Assembly (NCBI RefSeq): GCF_964656455.1
Contig: NC_135720.1
Coordinates: 54,834,598-54,898,597 of the forward strand
Length of the DNA: 64,000 nt
Direction of reading: 5' to 3'
DNA from: Halichoerus grypus
Lineage: Eukaryota; Chordata; Mammalia; Carnivora; Phocidae
Shown piece by piece: positions 15,867-27,864 of this stretch; positions within the stretch are counted from its first letter, which is position 1, and every line of letters starts with the position of its first letter. The position numbers were made by a program, and so were the translations under genes. The notes under the pieces are model-generated. The model saw only the letters and a list, made by a program, of their open reading frames with translations. It searched no databases and was not told the DNA's origin.

Positions 15867-16048
15867 GGGGTGCCTGGGTGGCTCAGTCGGTTAAGCGTCT
15901 TCCTTTGGCTCAGGTCATGATCCCAGGTGCTGGGATCCAGTCCCTCGTCAGGCTCTCTGCTCATGAGGGAGCTTTCTTCTCTCTCTGCCCCTCCCCCTCC
16001 CCACTCATTTTCTCTCTCTCTCTCAAAAATAAATAAAAATACTTTAAA
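15867..16048 (+). mobile_element. Can-SINE
   Basis: The head is ggggtgcctgggtggctcag and the tail is (tc)n then aataaataaaa. A perfect 16-bp target duplication aaaattaacaagttaa lies at 15851-15866 and 16049-16064. It sits only 55 bp from the preceding SINE in the opposite orientation, forming an inverted pair. Confidence 0.95.
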
Positions 16049-16272
16049 AAAATTAACAAGTTAATATACACACAGATAACAGATAGTAAAAAAAAAAAAA
16101 AACTTCCAATGAAAAGAACTAACCCCCTCCAACCTAATTGCTCGCTACGAGCAATCACTTTGGAACAATTTTTTCCAAAATGCTAAATACTGTCCTATTA
16201 TTTATTGATTTATCCACTTAACGTTTATCTACTACCTAACTTAGCTCACTTTTAACTTCCCTTTCCCCTTCT

Positions 16273-16484
16273 TTTTTTTTTTTTTTTTTTAAAGGATTTT
16301 ATTTATTTATTTAAGACAGAGAGAATGAGAGAGAGAGAGAGAGCACATGAGAGGGGGGAGGGTCAGAGGGTGAAGCAGGCTCCCTGCCGAGCAGGGAGCC
16401 CAATGCGGGACTCGATCCAGGGACTCCAGGATCATGACCTGAGCCGAAGGCAGTCGCTTAACCAACTGAGCCACCCAGGCGCCC
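16273..16484 (-). mobile_element. Can-SINE
   Basis: A long T-tail leads through (ga)n to the reversed head 'gagccacccaggcgccc'. A 15-bp target duplication tccctttccccttct lies at 16258-16272 and 16485-16499. Confidence 0.95.
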
Positions 16485-16734
16485 TCCCTTTCCCCTTCTG
16501 ATCAATTTGGTGATATCGCTAGTTTTTATTCTTTTATTATTTACCTTTATAACATTAAATAATATACTTAAACCTCCATTTTGTTTTCTGTCTGCAGCAG
16601 TTTTAAAGGTGAGGACATTAGCCTCTCTACCCTTTCTTATTCTTTCCCCTTCTACCTTTACATTGTTGTAGGTCTCTTCCTTAACTTTTAAACAATCAAG
16701 ATTGATAAGTATATTCTGTTATCTCTTTTTTTTC

Positions 16735-16835
16735 AAAATATTTGTATTGTCATAAAATACACATAACATCAAATTTACCATCTTAACCATATCTAAGTGT
16801 ACAATTCAGTGGTATTAAGTACTCTGTTCTTTTTT
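16735..16835. repeat. Old interspersed repeat fragment, family uncertain
   Basis: The phrases 'aaatacacataacatcaaat', 'ttaccatcttaaccatatct' and 'gtgtacaattcagtggtatt' are a common old mammalian dispersed sequence, possibly L1M. The family is not settled by eye. Confidence 0.4.
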
Positions 16836-19800
16836 TGTAACAACAATTAGGTCTTCCTTGCTTTCTCTATGATTTGTTTTGCAAAGCTTAAGCAAATAAA
16901 CAAGGTTGACATTATTTTGCTTTATTCAGAACCAAATAGTGGACTGTGACTACATTTCTTTCTTTTTAGTTATAAAGTCATGATTCCTGTTCTGTTCAAA
17001 GAAGACTGTTTCTAATATCAAGTACAAATGGATTCTCCTTTCATATACAACACAAAAATCATGCCACAGTTTACTTCATACTTGACTTTACTTTTTTTTT
17101 CCCTGGAGGTTTTTTATTGTCTTGCTTTGGGAGCCATTTTATTCACCATGTCCCTAGTATCTTGTAGTTTCTTATGCATTCTGTCTTTTAATTGAAATCC
17201 AATTGTTCTTCTTAAAGTCTTGGAGCAGTTGTTTCTTTTTTGAGCCATGCCTTCTCATACTGCTTTTTGTCTTTATAGATATTTCTAGTTGCCTTTTTTT
17301 CTCTTCATCCTTGCATTTTTTTTCTTATATCTGTACTCTCTCAGTACATCAATTCTGTGTCCCGTTTATCTTAGAGACCTTCCTCACAGAACCTTCCATT
17401 CTCCTATCTCATCCTGGGCTAGTTGTTGTCTGGGTCTGTGCACAGCTGCAATCCTGGAACTGCCTTCCGCATTCCTCTGAGTTTATTCGCCATCCCCATG
17501 ATGTTACAGGTTTCTCCTTGTGGGCAGGAAGGAGCTGCAGGACTTCCACTGTTCCTCTGCTGCTCACACCTATTGCCAGGCAGCTCAACACCCCGACCAC
17601 CCATGTGGGTAGTTACCAATTGATCTAGAAATGACCTGTTGGGCTAGAGAAAACCTCCTCATGGGAACCACTCACCTCCAACCTCTCTATTTGCCATAAT
17701 TTGTACATTTCTTTGGTTGAGTCCCTCAATGCTGGTGCCTTAGTTTCTCTAAGGGAAATTAAGGATAAAAGCTATATCTACCCTTCATCATTATTTTTCA
17801 GAAAGTTTCAATCCAAACTCAGTCTCCTCAATTTAAAAAAATCTTATGATATACATGGGCAAGGCAGGAAAAGGGATGATAATCCTCTCTAACAACGAAG
17901 CCATTAAATCCTTCCCTATCCCCATTCATCAAAAACTGTATAATCTAATTAAAATTCTAAACCCTTTGTAAGGTTTTTAATTACTTGCTAAAGCATTTAG
18001 CCAGATGGTTAAACATAATAAAAATAAGAACACTTTGAAAGGAATGAGGGAAATGTCATCAAAGTTAACAGAATAAAGGGGAAAAAATCATATAACATTA
18101 TATTAGATAGTTTACCAAAGTGTTCCCCCTTTATAAAAAATGTGTATCTTAAGCAGAGAGAAAAGTCACTTGACAAATTTCATATCGTGATATTCTATTT
18201 ATTGGGAGATCAAACCTGAGGTTGCTTATTCATTCTCTAGAACGGGGGTGTGACCTTCACTCTGGATTTAAGCCCAACAAATATGTCTGTTTACTTTGAC
18301 TTCTAAGAGATGCCCTGGGGCCCTCATGTAATTAGAAGCACACTGAAATAGAATAAGCTTAATAAGGACAGAGTTCTGTCAAAGGAAATTTCTCTTAGCT
18401 CATTTTTCACTACTCTGGATACTAGAATTTTGACTGTTAGGTAAGAGCTCCACTAGTCTGCATGTAAAAACTCTTCCTGTGGTTCTTTGACTCGGGACCT
18501 TAGGAAGACAGGGAAGGGTCTGGCGGGGCAGGCTAAGCTTGTCCTCACAGAGGCCCACGACTCGCTTGCCCTGGCAGGCAACAACCTGCAGCATGCGCAG
18601 TGGGCCTCCGTACAGACTCCTCCCCAGCGAGGAGCCAGCACCAGCTGCTGTCCGAACAGGCCTGCTGAGCAGAGACTAGACTTCCCAGGTCCAAATCTTC
18701 CAGTGGGCGTCCACAGTGTTGTCACCCTCTATGATCTGACAGGAGTGGAAGCGTCCACTGTTTGGTTCAGGGCTCTTACTGCTAAGCCTCTGTCTTCTAC
18801 ATGTGCTCAAAACTCCTATTTTTGAGTTTGAGTTTTTCTCTCTTCCTCTCAGGATTACTGTTCTCTCTCTCAGTTGAACACGCCGAACGTGGTGTACAGC
18901 TCAGAGGAAATTCCGCCCTGCTGACTGTGCCTTCTCAGGGCACTGGTCTACGGGAGGGATGTAGAAGTCTTTCTGACAGAAGATTTTTTGCCACTTGGTG
19001 TAATATGAAACATCCCCCAGCAACAGTAACTCTCGATATAACCGTTTAACAATTTCACACCTGATAAATCTGGATTGCGGTTCAGTCTGAGACTATTTGT
19101 TTTACATACTTTTATAATAAACTGTGTTAATTGGCACCCAGAGCCAAGAAGAAGATAATTATAGCTAATAGCAAAAAATAATGCTAATTATTTCTTCTTA
19201 ATTATAATAAATACCAAAGGATATAGTTAACCACTTCTGTTTCCCAACTATAAAAGTGGTTTTAATAGAGGAAGGATAGAAATCAACTTTCTGGAAAATT
19301 TATGGATATGGAATTATTTGCCTGCCTAGAATTTGGAATAAGTGAAAAGTAAAGCATCATACAGAGGTCATGTACCCCATAGTAATGACCTTGAGGGACA
19401 AAAGTAATTTGAAAAAGCACTTAACTAATGATAAGCTCAATTTCTTCCTCTCTCCTCTCCTCATGCTTTTACATCTAGGTAGGTTTGGGCCTTCTGGGCA
19501 AATTTCTGATGATGCATCACTGCATAAAATTAATGAAAAACCAGGCAAACTTATAGAAAGAATTTATTAATGTTCAACTTGGGAAATGTAAGATAGTTCC
19601 CTTGAAGCAGAATATGCTCTCTTCTTTTTTATAGTTTTGGGGGGTTTTGTTGTTGTTCACACTCCAGATTGGGCTTAGATTTATTAGTGGACAAAGACAT
19701 TATTTCTAGCAGCATAGTGATGGTGACTGAGTCTTTCCACCGAAGCAGCAGGTGTCTGGTCAAAGTTGGAGAGCATCAGATCTAGGGCAAGTGAGTTCCT

Positions 19801-20040
19801 GCTCCTCAGAGTCTGACTTTCTCCTGGCCACAACAGTGACAGATCCGCCGGTAGACCAGGTGACCAGCACCCTTGGCCTTCAGGGGTACAGGAGGCCCAG
19901 GCCAGCTGAGGTTGGGACAAAGTGTGGGCACTCTCTGCGACCCTGACTCCTGTGGAGGGGTCAGGCAGCCAGCCGGCACCAGGTAGCTTCCAGTGGTTAC
20001 CAGGTAGGCCCAGTTCCTGTTGCCTTCCAGTGCATCTGCC

Positions 20041-20065
20041 GGGGGTGGGGGGGTGGGGCGGAGGG
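20041..20065 (+). other. G-quadruplex-prone run
   Basis: Four or more G tracts of 3 to 7 bases are separated by single T or short CGGA loops, which satisfies the usual four-tract G4 rule on the BVES sense strand. It lies in the last intron, about 2.1 kb before the final exon. Confidence 0.75.
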
Positions 20066-21164
20066 AAGGAAGGACAGCAAGGCGCTGCTGTGGGAGCTGG
20101 GACCAGAGGGGTCTGTGCACTCTAACCCAGCCACGAAACCTGAAATGAGAGTGAATCTAGTATCCTGTGCAAAGAACGTTAGCAGGAATATGCAATCTTG
20201 CCGGGCTGTCAGGGCCCGCAGTCTATCCTGCCAGAATGTGATCCTGCCGAGGTGGCCCCCTTCCTGGTGAGGAAGGCGTTTGAACACCACAGCTCCCCCA
20301 CTCGCCCTTCCTTCACAGGCTCTCCAGGTTGTCTTTGCTTTAGCTTCTGAGTATAAAGCAGAAAAATTGTATGGATGTGGTGAGCACGAGTTGCTCTGAA
20401 AAGTGCATTGAGTTCCTGAGAAAGAAAATAAGATCGAGTCAGAGACTTTTAGTTCCCCAACATTTAACCCAGCCTCTGATGCCTTGTCATCACTCAGGGG
20501 CACTTTTTGCTGATTGGATGAAAACTTCGTGGCCGGGGATGATACGGCCGAGCCTACTGATGTTTACTTGAGGGGACGGCGCTCTTGCCCGTGCTATATG
20601 CACTCCTATAACCTATGCTATAAGCCCATGCTATAAGCACTGTTGAAGTCAATTATATGACAATGATTTCCCCAGGGAACATGACACAGCATATAGTAAT
20701 AACAGTCCCTTTTCAGAGTGAGGTTTTACTGTAACCTGAGACTGCCTGCACATGAGAAACACAGGTGGGGAATTGACCCATCCGAGATGAAAGGGGATGG
20801 CTGTGTGTCTTTCCCTCGTCCTCAGGCTCAGCCTTCTGAAGGCCTCATGTGGAGTTTCATGGACTAAGTAATTATTTTCATGTACTAAGTAATTATCAAG
20901 GACCTGGCTACGTGGGGGCTACTTCTCAGGACAGAAGAGGGTGTGGTTACAGCCCTCAAGATGCTCGTTTTCCAGTAAGGGACAGAGGCATGTACTTGTG
21001 ATCACAATGAACTACAGAACGTGGACGAGTTGTCGGTCTCTAGGGAATAGAATCTTTCCACATAAGGAATTAGGGAAGACTCCAGATGAAGGAGGTGGGG
21101 TTTGACCTTGACCTTGAGGAATGGATAGGAATTTGATGGGTTTTATCCCCCAACAGCAGCACTA

Positions 21165-21290
21165 GGTGGGCCCTGGGATTATCTCCCTTCCTTCTACAGA
21201 TATGGAAACTGAGGCTTAGTGATGGAGTGCCGATCACACAGCTAGGGAGCAGCAGAGCAGGGTTTTGAACCCTGAGGTCAGTATTTGCTG
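21165..21290 (+). repeat. MIR fragment
   Basis: The phrases 'atatggaaactgaggcttag', 'cacacagctagggagcagca' and 'gcagggttttgaaccc' match the MIR core well. Confidence 0.75.
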
Positions 21291-21675
21291 ACTGACCGAT
21301 TGACGGAATACCATTCCGCCCTGTTGGAGGGCAGCAAGGGCACCACGCGGCTGTGGGCGGGGCAGACAGGGACCCTGACAGAACAAATCCTGACATTGAA
21401 TGTGGGAACGTTGTGGAGGGGTGTTTATGCTGTCCTGGGAGCCACTTATCAAGCACTTGAGAAGTCTATGCACCCATTTATAGTAACTTCTACTCTTACT
21501 TTTAAACCACGTTTTTTTTCTTTATCAATCATGGTGTCCCTTCTGTGGAAGAACGCATGAACAAAGTGGGGATGGACCGAGTCCTTTATCACTTGACTCC
21601 TCGGATATAAAAGGCTTTAGGGATGTTCCTGCCCCCTCTGCTACTTGGGATTGTATTTCCTTCACCTGGCTTTTC

Positions 21676-21760
21676 CTTCCTGTGTGCCTGGCCCCTCCCC
21701 CCTCCCCTCCCCCACCCCCCTCTCCCCCTCCCTCTCTCCCATCCCTCCCGCTCCCCTATC
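21676..21760 (+). repeat. C/T-rich low-complexity tract
   Basis: About 85 bases of almost pure pyrimidine, dominated by runs of 4 to 7 C separated by T. It lies about 450 bp before the last BVES exon. The - strand carries many G runs, so G4 or i-motif formation is possible (inference). Confidence 0.85.
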
Positions 21761-22206
21761 CGTCCTGGCGGTGACCGGACAGTGGTGGTGCTACGGACGG
21801 TGTTAGCTTCCAGAGCTTTCGGGAAATGAGGACTTAAATCAGCTGCTGAGGAACTAGAGTCACCATGTATGCTATTAATGCAGGAACATGCATTCTGAGT
21901 CCTAATCAGACTTTAGGGCAACGCAACCCACTGGAAACTGCATATGTTTGAGAAGCTTCTGTCATCCAAACACGTGCACTGGAATCCATTCCATGTCTGT
22001 TCTCATGACTGAGAATCATCTCTTGACTTCGTCGTTTTCTTGAAATGCTGAATTGAAAATACAATATTTAGGGAAATTGCATTCCTGGTGCTAGCGGTAG
22101 AGTCCCAGAGAGTTTTGCTTTCCAGTTGGAGTTTCTCATCGATACATCATACCAACGTCAGGGCGGGCTGGACATTAAGTGGTTTTCCTCTCTGTGTCTT
22201 TGACAG

Positions 22207-22331
22207 ATGTGCCGTCCCCACACCAGCGGGGCTCCACCAAGATGAAACCAATCGAAGAAGGGGTGGAAGATGACGACGAGGTCTTTGAGCCCGTGTCTCC
22301 AAACGCACTGAAATTCCATCAGTTGCCTTGA
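22207..22331 (+). CDS. BVES: BVES final coding exon and stop
   Basis: With the base carried over from the previous exon it encodes [20 protein letters not shown], then [20 protein letters not shown] and a final proline, and ends at TGA 22329-22331. The acidic EDDDEVFEP cluster and the KFHQLP terminus are the characteristic BVES C-terminal tail. The acceptor is tgtctttgacag. The total coding sequence in the window is 243 residues, which with about 117 upstream residues fits the 360-residue human protein. The tail is thought to mediate protein-protein contacts in the family; that is family knowledge and not visible from sequence. Confidence 0.96.
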
Positions 22332-23460
22332 TCAGAGAGAGAGGTCAAGTGACCAAGATGGAAATTGTCTTGAAGAGATCCTGAAAAATACCAGCACTTC
22401 TTCATGGCTTTTTGATTAGTCTGCTATAGCACTGATAGTCTGAGAGCAGGAAAGTGAGGGTCAAAAAATGGGAAGGTTATTTGAGCTCTCCTTCTTATTC
22501 ATCAGCTTTTTAAGCAATTATTTTACTGAGCCTTCTGACTAAACCTAGTTCTATTTTGAGATATATATTTTCACAGTGTTTTCTAGATATATTATTGTTT
22601 TAACTTAGCACCCTGTCAATGCAAATGCCTTTTCACTTATTTTTTCTGAGTTGTGGTTCATTTTTCTCACAAATAGTTTTTTTCTCCACTATGGCAATGG
22701 GGTCATCCATTTGATAGTTTTAACAAACAGGGTAAGTTTGAAATTGAGGTTGAGGTATCATTAAAAAAGCAGGGAGTCTCAGGCCTTGTTCAACTGAATT
22801 TTGAAGCTAGAAGATTATAAAGATGTGATTTGGCTGGTGTTTATTTTTTCTCCCAGGCCAAACACATTACTCCACTAGATCACCTTACTTATTTGGGCAT
22901 TGTGTAGAGAGCTGGATAATGAGCAAAACTCATCAACCTTTGCTCACATTACCCTTATATTATGCTGTGTGTAATCGGGTCTGGAAACCAAAGCTGGAAA
23001 GATAACAGATGGAAGCAGTTCTGAATTTAGCTTGACCTGCAGCAAAACTCAGCTCACCTGTGATTTGGAGCCATCGTGTCCCCACACACCCTGGTGTGGG
23101 AAACACTACTTGGGGTAGGGAGTCAAGTGATTAAACAAGTGTCACGGAAGGAAGTGAGTGAAAGAGCATTTTCATTCTGTGGTCTGAAGTTTCAGGCGGT
23201 TCTTCCAGAGCCATAGGTGTCTCCTTAAAATGTGTACCAAATACCCAGGGCCAGGTGCGCAGATGTGAACACAGCTTTGGGGGCAGTTTCCCATAAGCCA
23301 TGCCATGGGCACCCAACCTAGATGTTGCTGTGAGGGCCTTGATTGTAAATCTCTCTTTCCTACTGGAATCATGTTTCAGGAAACAGTGGTATTCGGCTGG
23401 TGGGAAATGAGAACTTTGCTGAAATCATCGGTCAGACTGGTCAGGGTAACTGTGGCACTC

Positions 23461-23520
23461 AAAGAGTTTTAAGTGTAAGATCTCCTATGGTTGGCTCTGA
23501 ATTCATTTATACAAGTGAAC
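23461..23520 (+). repeat. 60-bp direct repeat, copy 1
   Basis: All 60 bases are identical to 24657-24716, starting aaagagttttaag and ending acaagtgaac. It lies inside the BVES 3' UTR. It matches no repeat family I know. Confidence 0.95.
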
Positions 23521-24656
23521 TGGGTGAAGCCCTTTGATCGACTATGCTATATCATACATCATGCTGATTTTATTTTATCCACGAGAACCAACTTGAGTCA
23601 GTCCCCTGTTACAGTAAATGGCTAAGAAAAGTTCCCAATGAAATTACTTTCAGGTAAGGTGAGCCCAAAGCAGCCCGCCTTGTCAAAAGGTGATTTCTGT
23701 CAGAGAAGGTAGATAAGCTACTCAAGGGTCACCTCACTTTCCTAAATCCATTTTTTGAGGCTAATTATTTTAGTAATTTCACTTGAGTTAAATTTACATG
23801 CTCGGTCACTCCTAAGGAAATTTCCACAGACTGGGAATCCAGCTCCTAACATCTTTATCAGATGTTGCCTTATTAACACCACAGTGGAAAGGCTGATTTC
23901 ACTTCACAATTAGCGTGGCCTCTTCAGTTTCCTAAATTATAAATTTATTTGGGGGAAATGAAACACAGGTGAATGGACTTAACCTTGGCTTTAAGACTGT
24001 AAAGATTCATTTGTCCCTTGCTGTGCCTGAGATCCCACGTGCGGTAACCGTAACGTAATGGCGCTGGTCCTGCGTCCTCTAACTGTCGGCGTAGGGTCAC
24101 GTAGACCATTTAGTTTCCACATGCAGAAGACTAATTTACAAAATCACTCTATAGAGTAATTAGATACGACACCCTTCCCTGAAGAGAAAGTAATTTTAGA
24201 TTCTGCTGAGGCCACATCTTTAATGTTCTGTGGATCCACAGAAGCTTGGGGTTTCTTAGCCTGACCCACCTTCTGGTGTGTCTCACTTTGCCATGATGAG
24301 ACAGCAGGAAGGGTCCTCTCTAACGATCCACATGCATGTGTTTAGAGGGTATTTTCTGCAGCGCTGGGAAGAAACATTTTTAAAGGCACGCTGCTAAAAC
24401 TTGATCGGAATTCATTTACTGTTTTTATTAAAACCCATGTGTGTGTGTGCACGCACGTCAGTGTCGTTCATAATGAAGATTGTCATCTCAAGCTTATGAA
24501 TCTGAGAAGAGCCACTTAGCCTGAATGGGAAACATGAAACTATTTTTAAATACACACGTCTAAGGAAGACAATGAGGCTGGGAGGAAAGGAGATGCAAGC
24601 CACTGGGTAGCCCTCCCACGTAGACTTGATAGCAAAGAAGCAGATAAGAAAACAGA

Positions 24657-24716
24657 AAAGAGTTTTAAGTGTAAGATCTCCTATGGTTGGCTCTGAATTC
24701 ATTTATACAAGTGAAC
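24657..24716 (+). repeat. 60-bp direct repeat, copy 2
   Basis: The second identical copy, 1,196 bp downstream in the same orientation. It is followed at once by aagtgtatc, so the end 'acaagtgaacaagtg' carries a small local echo. Flanking sequences of the two copies differ. Confidence 0.95.
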
Positions 24717-26108
24717 AAGTGTATCTTTGTGTAAAGGCATAAATACATGGACAAAAAAAAAACCATGTTTGCTGCCAAAGCCACCAATACGATGCTTCCT
24801 GTGCTTTTTGGTATTCACTTAGCTGTGTGACCAAGGTTCAGAAAATGATCTGCGAAAATTATTCTATATATAACCCCACATCTACTAGGTTTAAATGTAA
24901 CATTGAGTCTGTTGTATGAATCAGGATTGTAACATGTATACCAGAATGTATGTGTCATTTGTAATATTTTGAAAGCCCTCATATTTATATTTATAAAATA
25001 ATAGCACAGATACTAGATAGAAACCCAATGATGTTTATATATCTTAAATTAGTAATAATGGGTGCTATATAATTGTCAGTTACCACCCGTTGCTTTCTGG
25101 GATCTTTTTCACTGCTCCCTATGGTTCCGTTGCCCTTTCACCGTCGGACACCTTTGTGCTTCGCTGCCAATAGTCTGCACCCTGGGAGACACCGCCTTCC
25201 TATCTGGTTCTCCTTCCACATGTCTGAAGCTTTTCTGGTTTTATAACTTGGAACTGCCAATTCCTGCCTTCCAGGTCCTATCCTGGCCCCAAAGGCAGAG
25301 CCCTCTTGGATGCTGGAAAAAAATCTTTGGGGAAAGTTGATGTGACCTACACTTTCTGCCCTGTCCCTGGTGCACCTGGGGAATGACTCCAGCCTCCAGG
25401 GAAAATCGTCCTGCCAGCGTGTGGGTGGCACCCCCCAGCAAGCACTTGGGCGTGCGGGTCAGCCTGTGCTCGCCCGCCCGGGTGCTGTGTGGTGCCCTCC
25501 TCCCTGCGGACCCCAGCGAGCAGCTCTGAGGATTCACAGTTATTTATTTCTTGTATCCATTTCTTTGGACATTTCTAAAGCTGCTTTGCAGAAACCTCGG
25601 ACCTTGCCATGCCTCTCTTTCCCCTCCCTTTTTTCCAACCCTAGTTTCCCAACCTCGTTTTTTAATTATTTCCAACGAGGGTGATAGAAATTCCCACCTG
25701 TTCAATTGCAATTCCCGAGGACCTGAAAGGACAGACTAGTGGGTAGGGAACTCGAGGCTGCAGTGTGCAAACACTTCAGTTTTGCTCCAGGGATGACACA
25801 TTTCCTCATGGACAGCCTTTCTTTGCTTCTCCCGGGAGCCCCGGATACCCTGTGTGTAATGACATATTGTGTCATTTCAGAAACCTGCTTTTAGGTACTA
25901 TTTATAGGTGAATCTGTTATACTTGCAACCTAATTTTAAAGTACATGAGGATTTTATGAATGCTTTATACAGACACATTTATAGGAAATGCATTCTTTCT
26001 GTTTTTAGGTGCCATTGACATTGATACCATTTACTTCATAATCAATTGACATTTTGTCCGAATAGAGCCTTATAGTTGAAAATATCTTCATATACTGTCA
26101 TTTGATCA

Positions 26109-26114
26109 AATAAA
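26109..26114 (+). terminator. BVES: Polyadenylation signal AATAAA for BVES
   Basis: A canonical hexamer in 'gatcaaataaatttc', the first AATAAA after the stop codon that I could find. Cleavage is expected 10 to 30 bases further on. Confidence 0.7.
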
Positions 26115-26771
26115 TTTCTTACTTAGAAACTATGCATATCTGCCCTTCATTCTCTTACATATAGCTAGCTGATTTGCTCTGACTCCATGCCTAAAGGCGG
26201 GGGTTGGTTCATTTACCCTCAGGTTGTGGGAGTTGCTCTGGTTTACAAAGGGGATGGTCTTGGGTCAGTTCCACTTAATTTCAAAGCTCTGCCATCTTGG
26301 CTGCCTTCGGCCATGACAAGAGGCAGCAAGACAGTCTTGACTGGATGCAGCAATTGAGAAGCCTTCCGAGTTTCACTGTGGGGCTATATAGGTTTCAACT
26401 TTTTATTCCTCCTCATTTGAACATTCCCTTCTAGTTTCATAAGGTTTAACAACACAAGGAGTCAGAAGATCTCCCCTGGATCTATTCTGTCGTGGGAAAG
26501 AGGGACCGTCTTCCCATTCTTCCATCATCTGTCCTAGAAAGCGGAATGGGAGTTTGAGAGCACATCTCTTGTCCCTTAGTAGCAGGTCCTTGGCACCCAA
26601 CAAACTTGTCCTGATCAGCCCCAGGACCAGACCCAAATGGAAGGGGCATCTTATACTGCCGTAAAAAGAATTAATTCTGTCGCTTAATAAGCCATGTCAC
26701 CTAAACCTAGAGTCAGGTGTTGAGCCCTGAACTTCTTGCTGAGCTAACTGTGGAGCAGTTTTCCCTTTCCT

Positions 26772-26970
26772 TTTTTATTTTTATTTTTTGTTAAGATATT
26801 TATTTATTTGAAAGAGAGAGAGAGCACACGAGTGGGGAGAGGGGCAGAGGAAGAGGGAGAAGCAGACTCCCCACTGAGCAGGGAGCCCTACATGGGGCTT
26901 GATTCCAGGGTCCTGGGATCATGACCCGAGCCAAAGGCAGACGCTTAATTGATCGAGCCACCCAGACGCC
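26772..26970 (-). mobile_element. Can-SINE
   Basis: T-rich start, 'agatatttatttatttgaaa', (ga)n, 'gggagaagcagactccccac' and the head 'gagccacccagacgccc'. It shares an outer target repeat (ccctttcct, near 26763 and 27092) with the adjoining element, so the two form a composite insertion. Confidence 0.9.
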
Positions 26971-27086
26971 CTTTATTTTTTATTTTTTTATTTTTAAGTA
27001 ATCTGTACACCTAATGTGGGGCTCAAACTCACAACCCTGAGATCAAGAGTCATATGCTCCACCAAGTGAGCCAGCCAGGCACCCCA
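26971..27086 (-). mobile_element. Older, short tRNA-derived carnivoran SINE
   Basis: It contains 'aatctgtacacctaatgtgg', 'ggctcaaactcacaaccctg', 'agatcaagagtcatatgctc' and 'gtgagccagccaggcacccc'. This is the older Can-SINE type without the long C/T-rich body. The younger SINE at 26772 sits in its tail. Confidence 0.85.
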
Positions 27087-27344
27087 GCTTTCCCTTTCCT
27101 AAGCCTGTGATGTGTGACCTAAGAGTTTCCGTCTATGTCCTGTTGGGGGTTTCCTGTGAACAGACGTGGCTACAGCGCATCATAATAGGACTTAGCCATG
27201 ACAGGACTCAGGCATGGGTTTGTGGGAGGAGATGTAGTGAGGGAGAGAGCATCTCAGAGATCTCTGCCTCCAGTTCCTACTGGTGATTCTCTGTCTAGGG
27301 ACATGGCACAGGACCAGGTTTGAACAGAAAGACCAAGTACACTT

Positions 27345-27535
27345 TTTTTTTTTTAAAGATTTTATGTATTTATTTGAGAGAGAGAGCGAGCGAGTACATG
27401 AGAGGGGGGAGGGTCAGAGGGAGAAGCAGACTCCCTGCCGAGCAGGGAGCCCGATGCGGGACTCGATCCAGGGACTCCAGGATCATGACCTGAGCCGAAG
27501 GCAGTCGCTTAACCAACTGAGCCACCCAGGCGCCC
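27345..27535 (-). mobile_element. Can-SINE
   Basis: T-tail, (ga)n, 'ctccctgccgagcagggagc' and the head 'gagccacccaggcgcccc'. The target duplication ccaagtacactttt lies at about 27331 and 27536. It is very close in sequence to the copy at 16273. Confidence 0.95.
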
Positions 27536-27660
27536 CCAAGTACACTTTTGTCATGCAGAGTTTGAGAGGCCTTTGAGAGAGCAGAGAGATGTCAAGTAGA
27601 TAGTTGGATAAGTAAGTCTGGAACTCCGTGGAGGGCTCTGGGCAGGAGATACAGATTTCT

Positions 27661-27864
27661 TTTTTTTTTTTTTTTTTAAGATTTTATTTATTTATTTTAC
27701 AGAGAGAGAGAGAGAGAGACAGTGAGAGAGGGAACAGAGCAGGGGGAGTGGGAGAGGGAGAAGCAGGCCTTCCGCCGAGCAGGGAGCCCGATGCGGGGCT
27801 CGATCCCTGGGTGGCTCAGTCATTAAGCGTCTGCCTTCGGCTCGGGTCATGATCCCAGGGTCCT
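27661..27864 (-). mobile_element. Can-SINE with inverted 5' end
   Basis: From 27661 to 27806 it is an ordinary - strand SINE (T-tail to 'ggggctcgatcc'). From 27807 to 27864 the sequence is the SINE head in + orientation, ctgggtggctcagt through gatcccagggtcctgg. This is exactly the segment missing from the - strand copy, reversed. One target duplication, ggagatacagmtttct, encloses the whole (27645-27660 and 27865-27880), so the inversion belongs to a single insertion. Confidence 0.92.

Larger units (their letters stand above)
22332..26130 (+). other. BVES: BVES 3' UTR
   Basis: The UTR extends from the stop to about 20 bp past the AATAAA at 26109-26114. It is about 3.8 kb, AT-rich and free of Can-SINEs, unlike the sequences on both sides, which is typical of a long constrained UTR. 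It contains a perfect 60-bp direct repeat (23461-23520 and 24657-24716) and a 7-bp-stem hairpin at 23081-23100. Earlier ATTAAA variants at about 22762 and 24426 could give shorter forms. The distal end is inferred from the signal, not from transcript data. Confidence 0.7.

Noticed and set aside
17203..17628. 141-residue + strand ORF rich in Phe, Leu and Ser
   Set aside because: Its composition simply reflects a T-rich strand. There is no start context, no family match and no conserved motif.
19997..20503. 168-residue - strand ORF
   Set aside because: It includes the G4-prone run translated as proline-rich sequence. No domain is recognised and it lies in a BVES intron; it is a chance ORF in GC-richer DNA.
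20863..20897. Short tandem duplication of actaagtaattat
   Set aside because: Only two copies of about 14 bp, a common replication-slippage product with no further structure.
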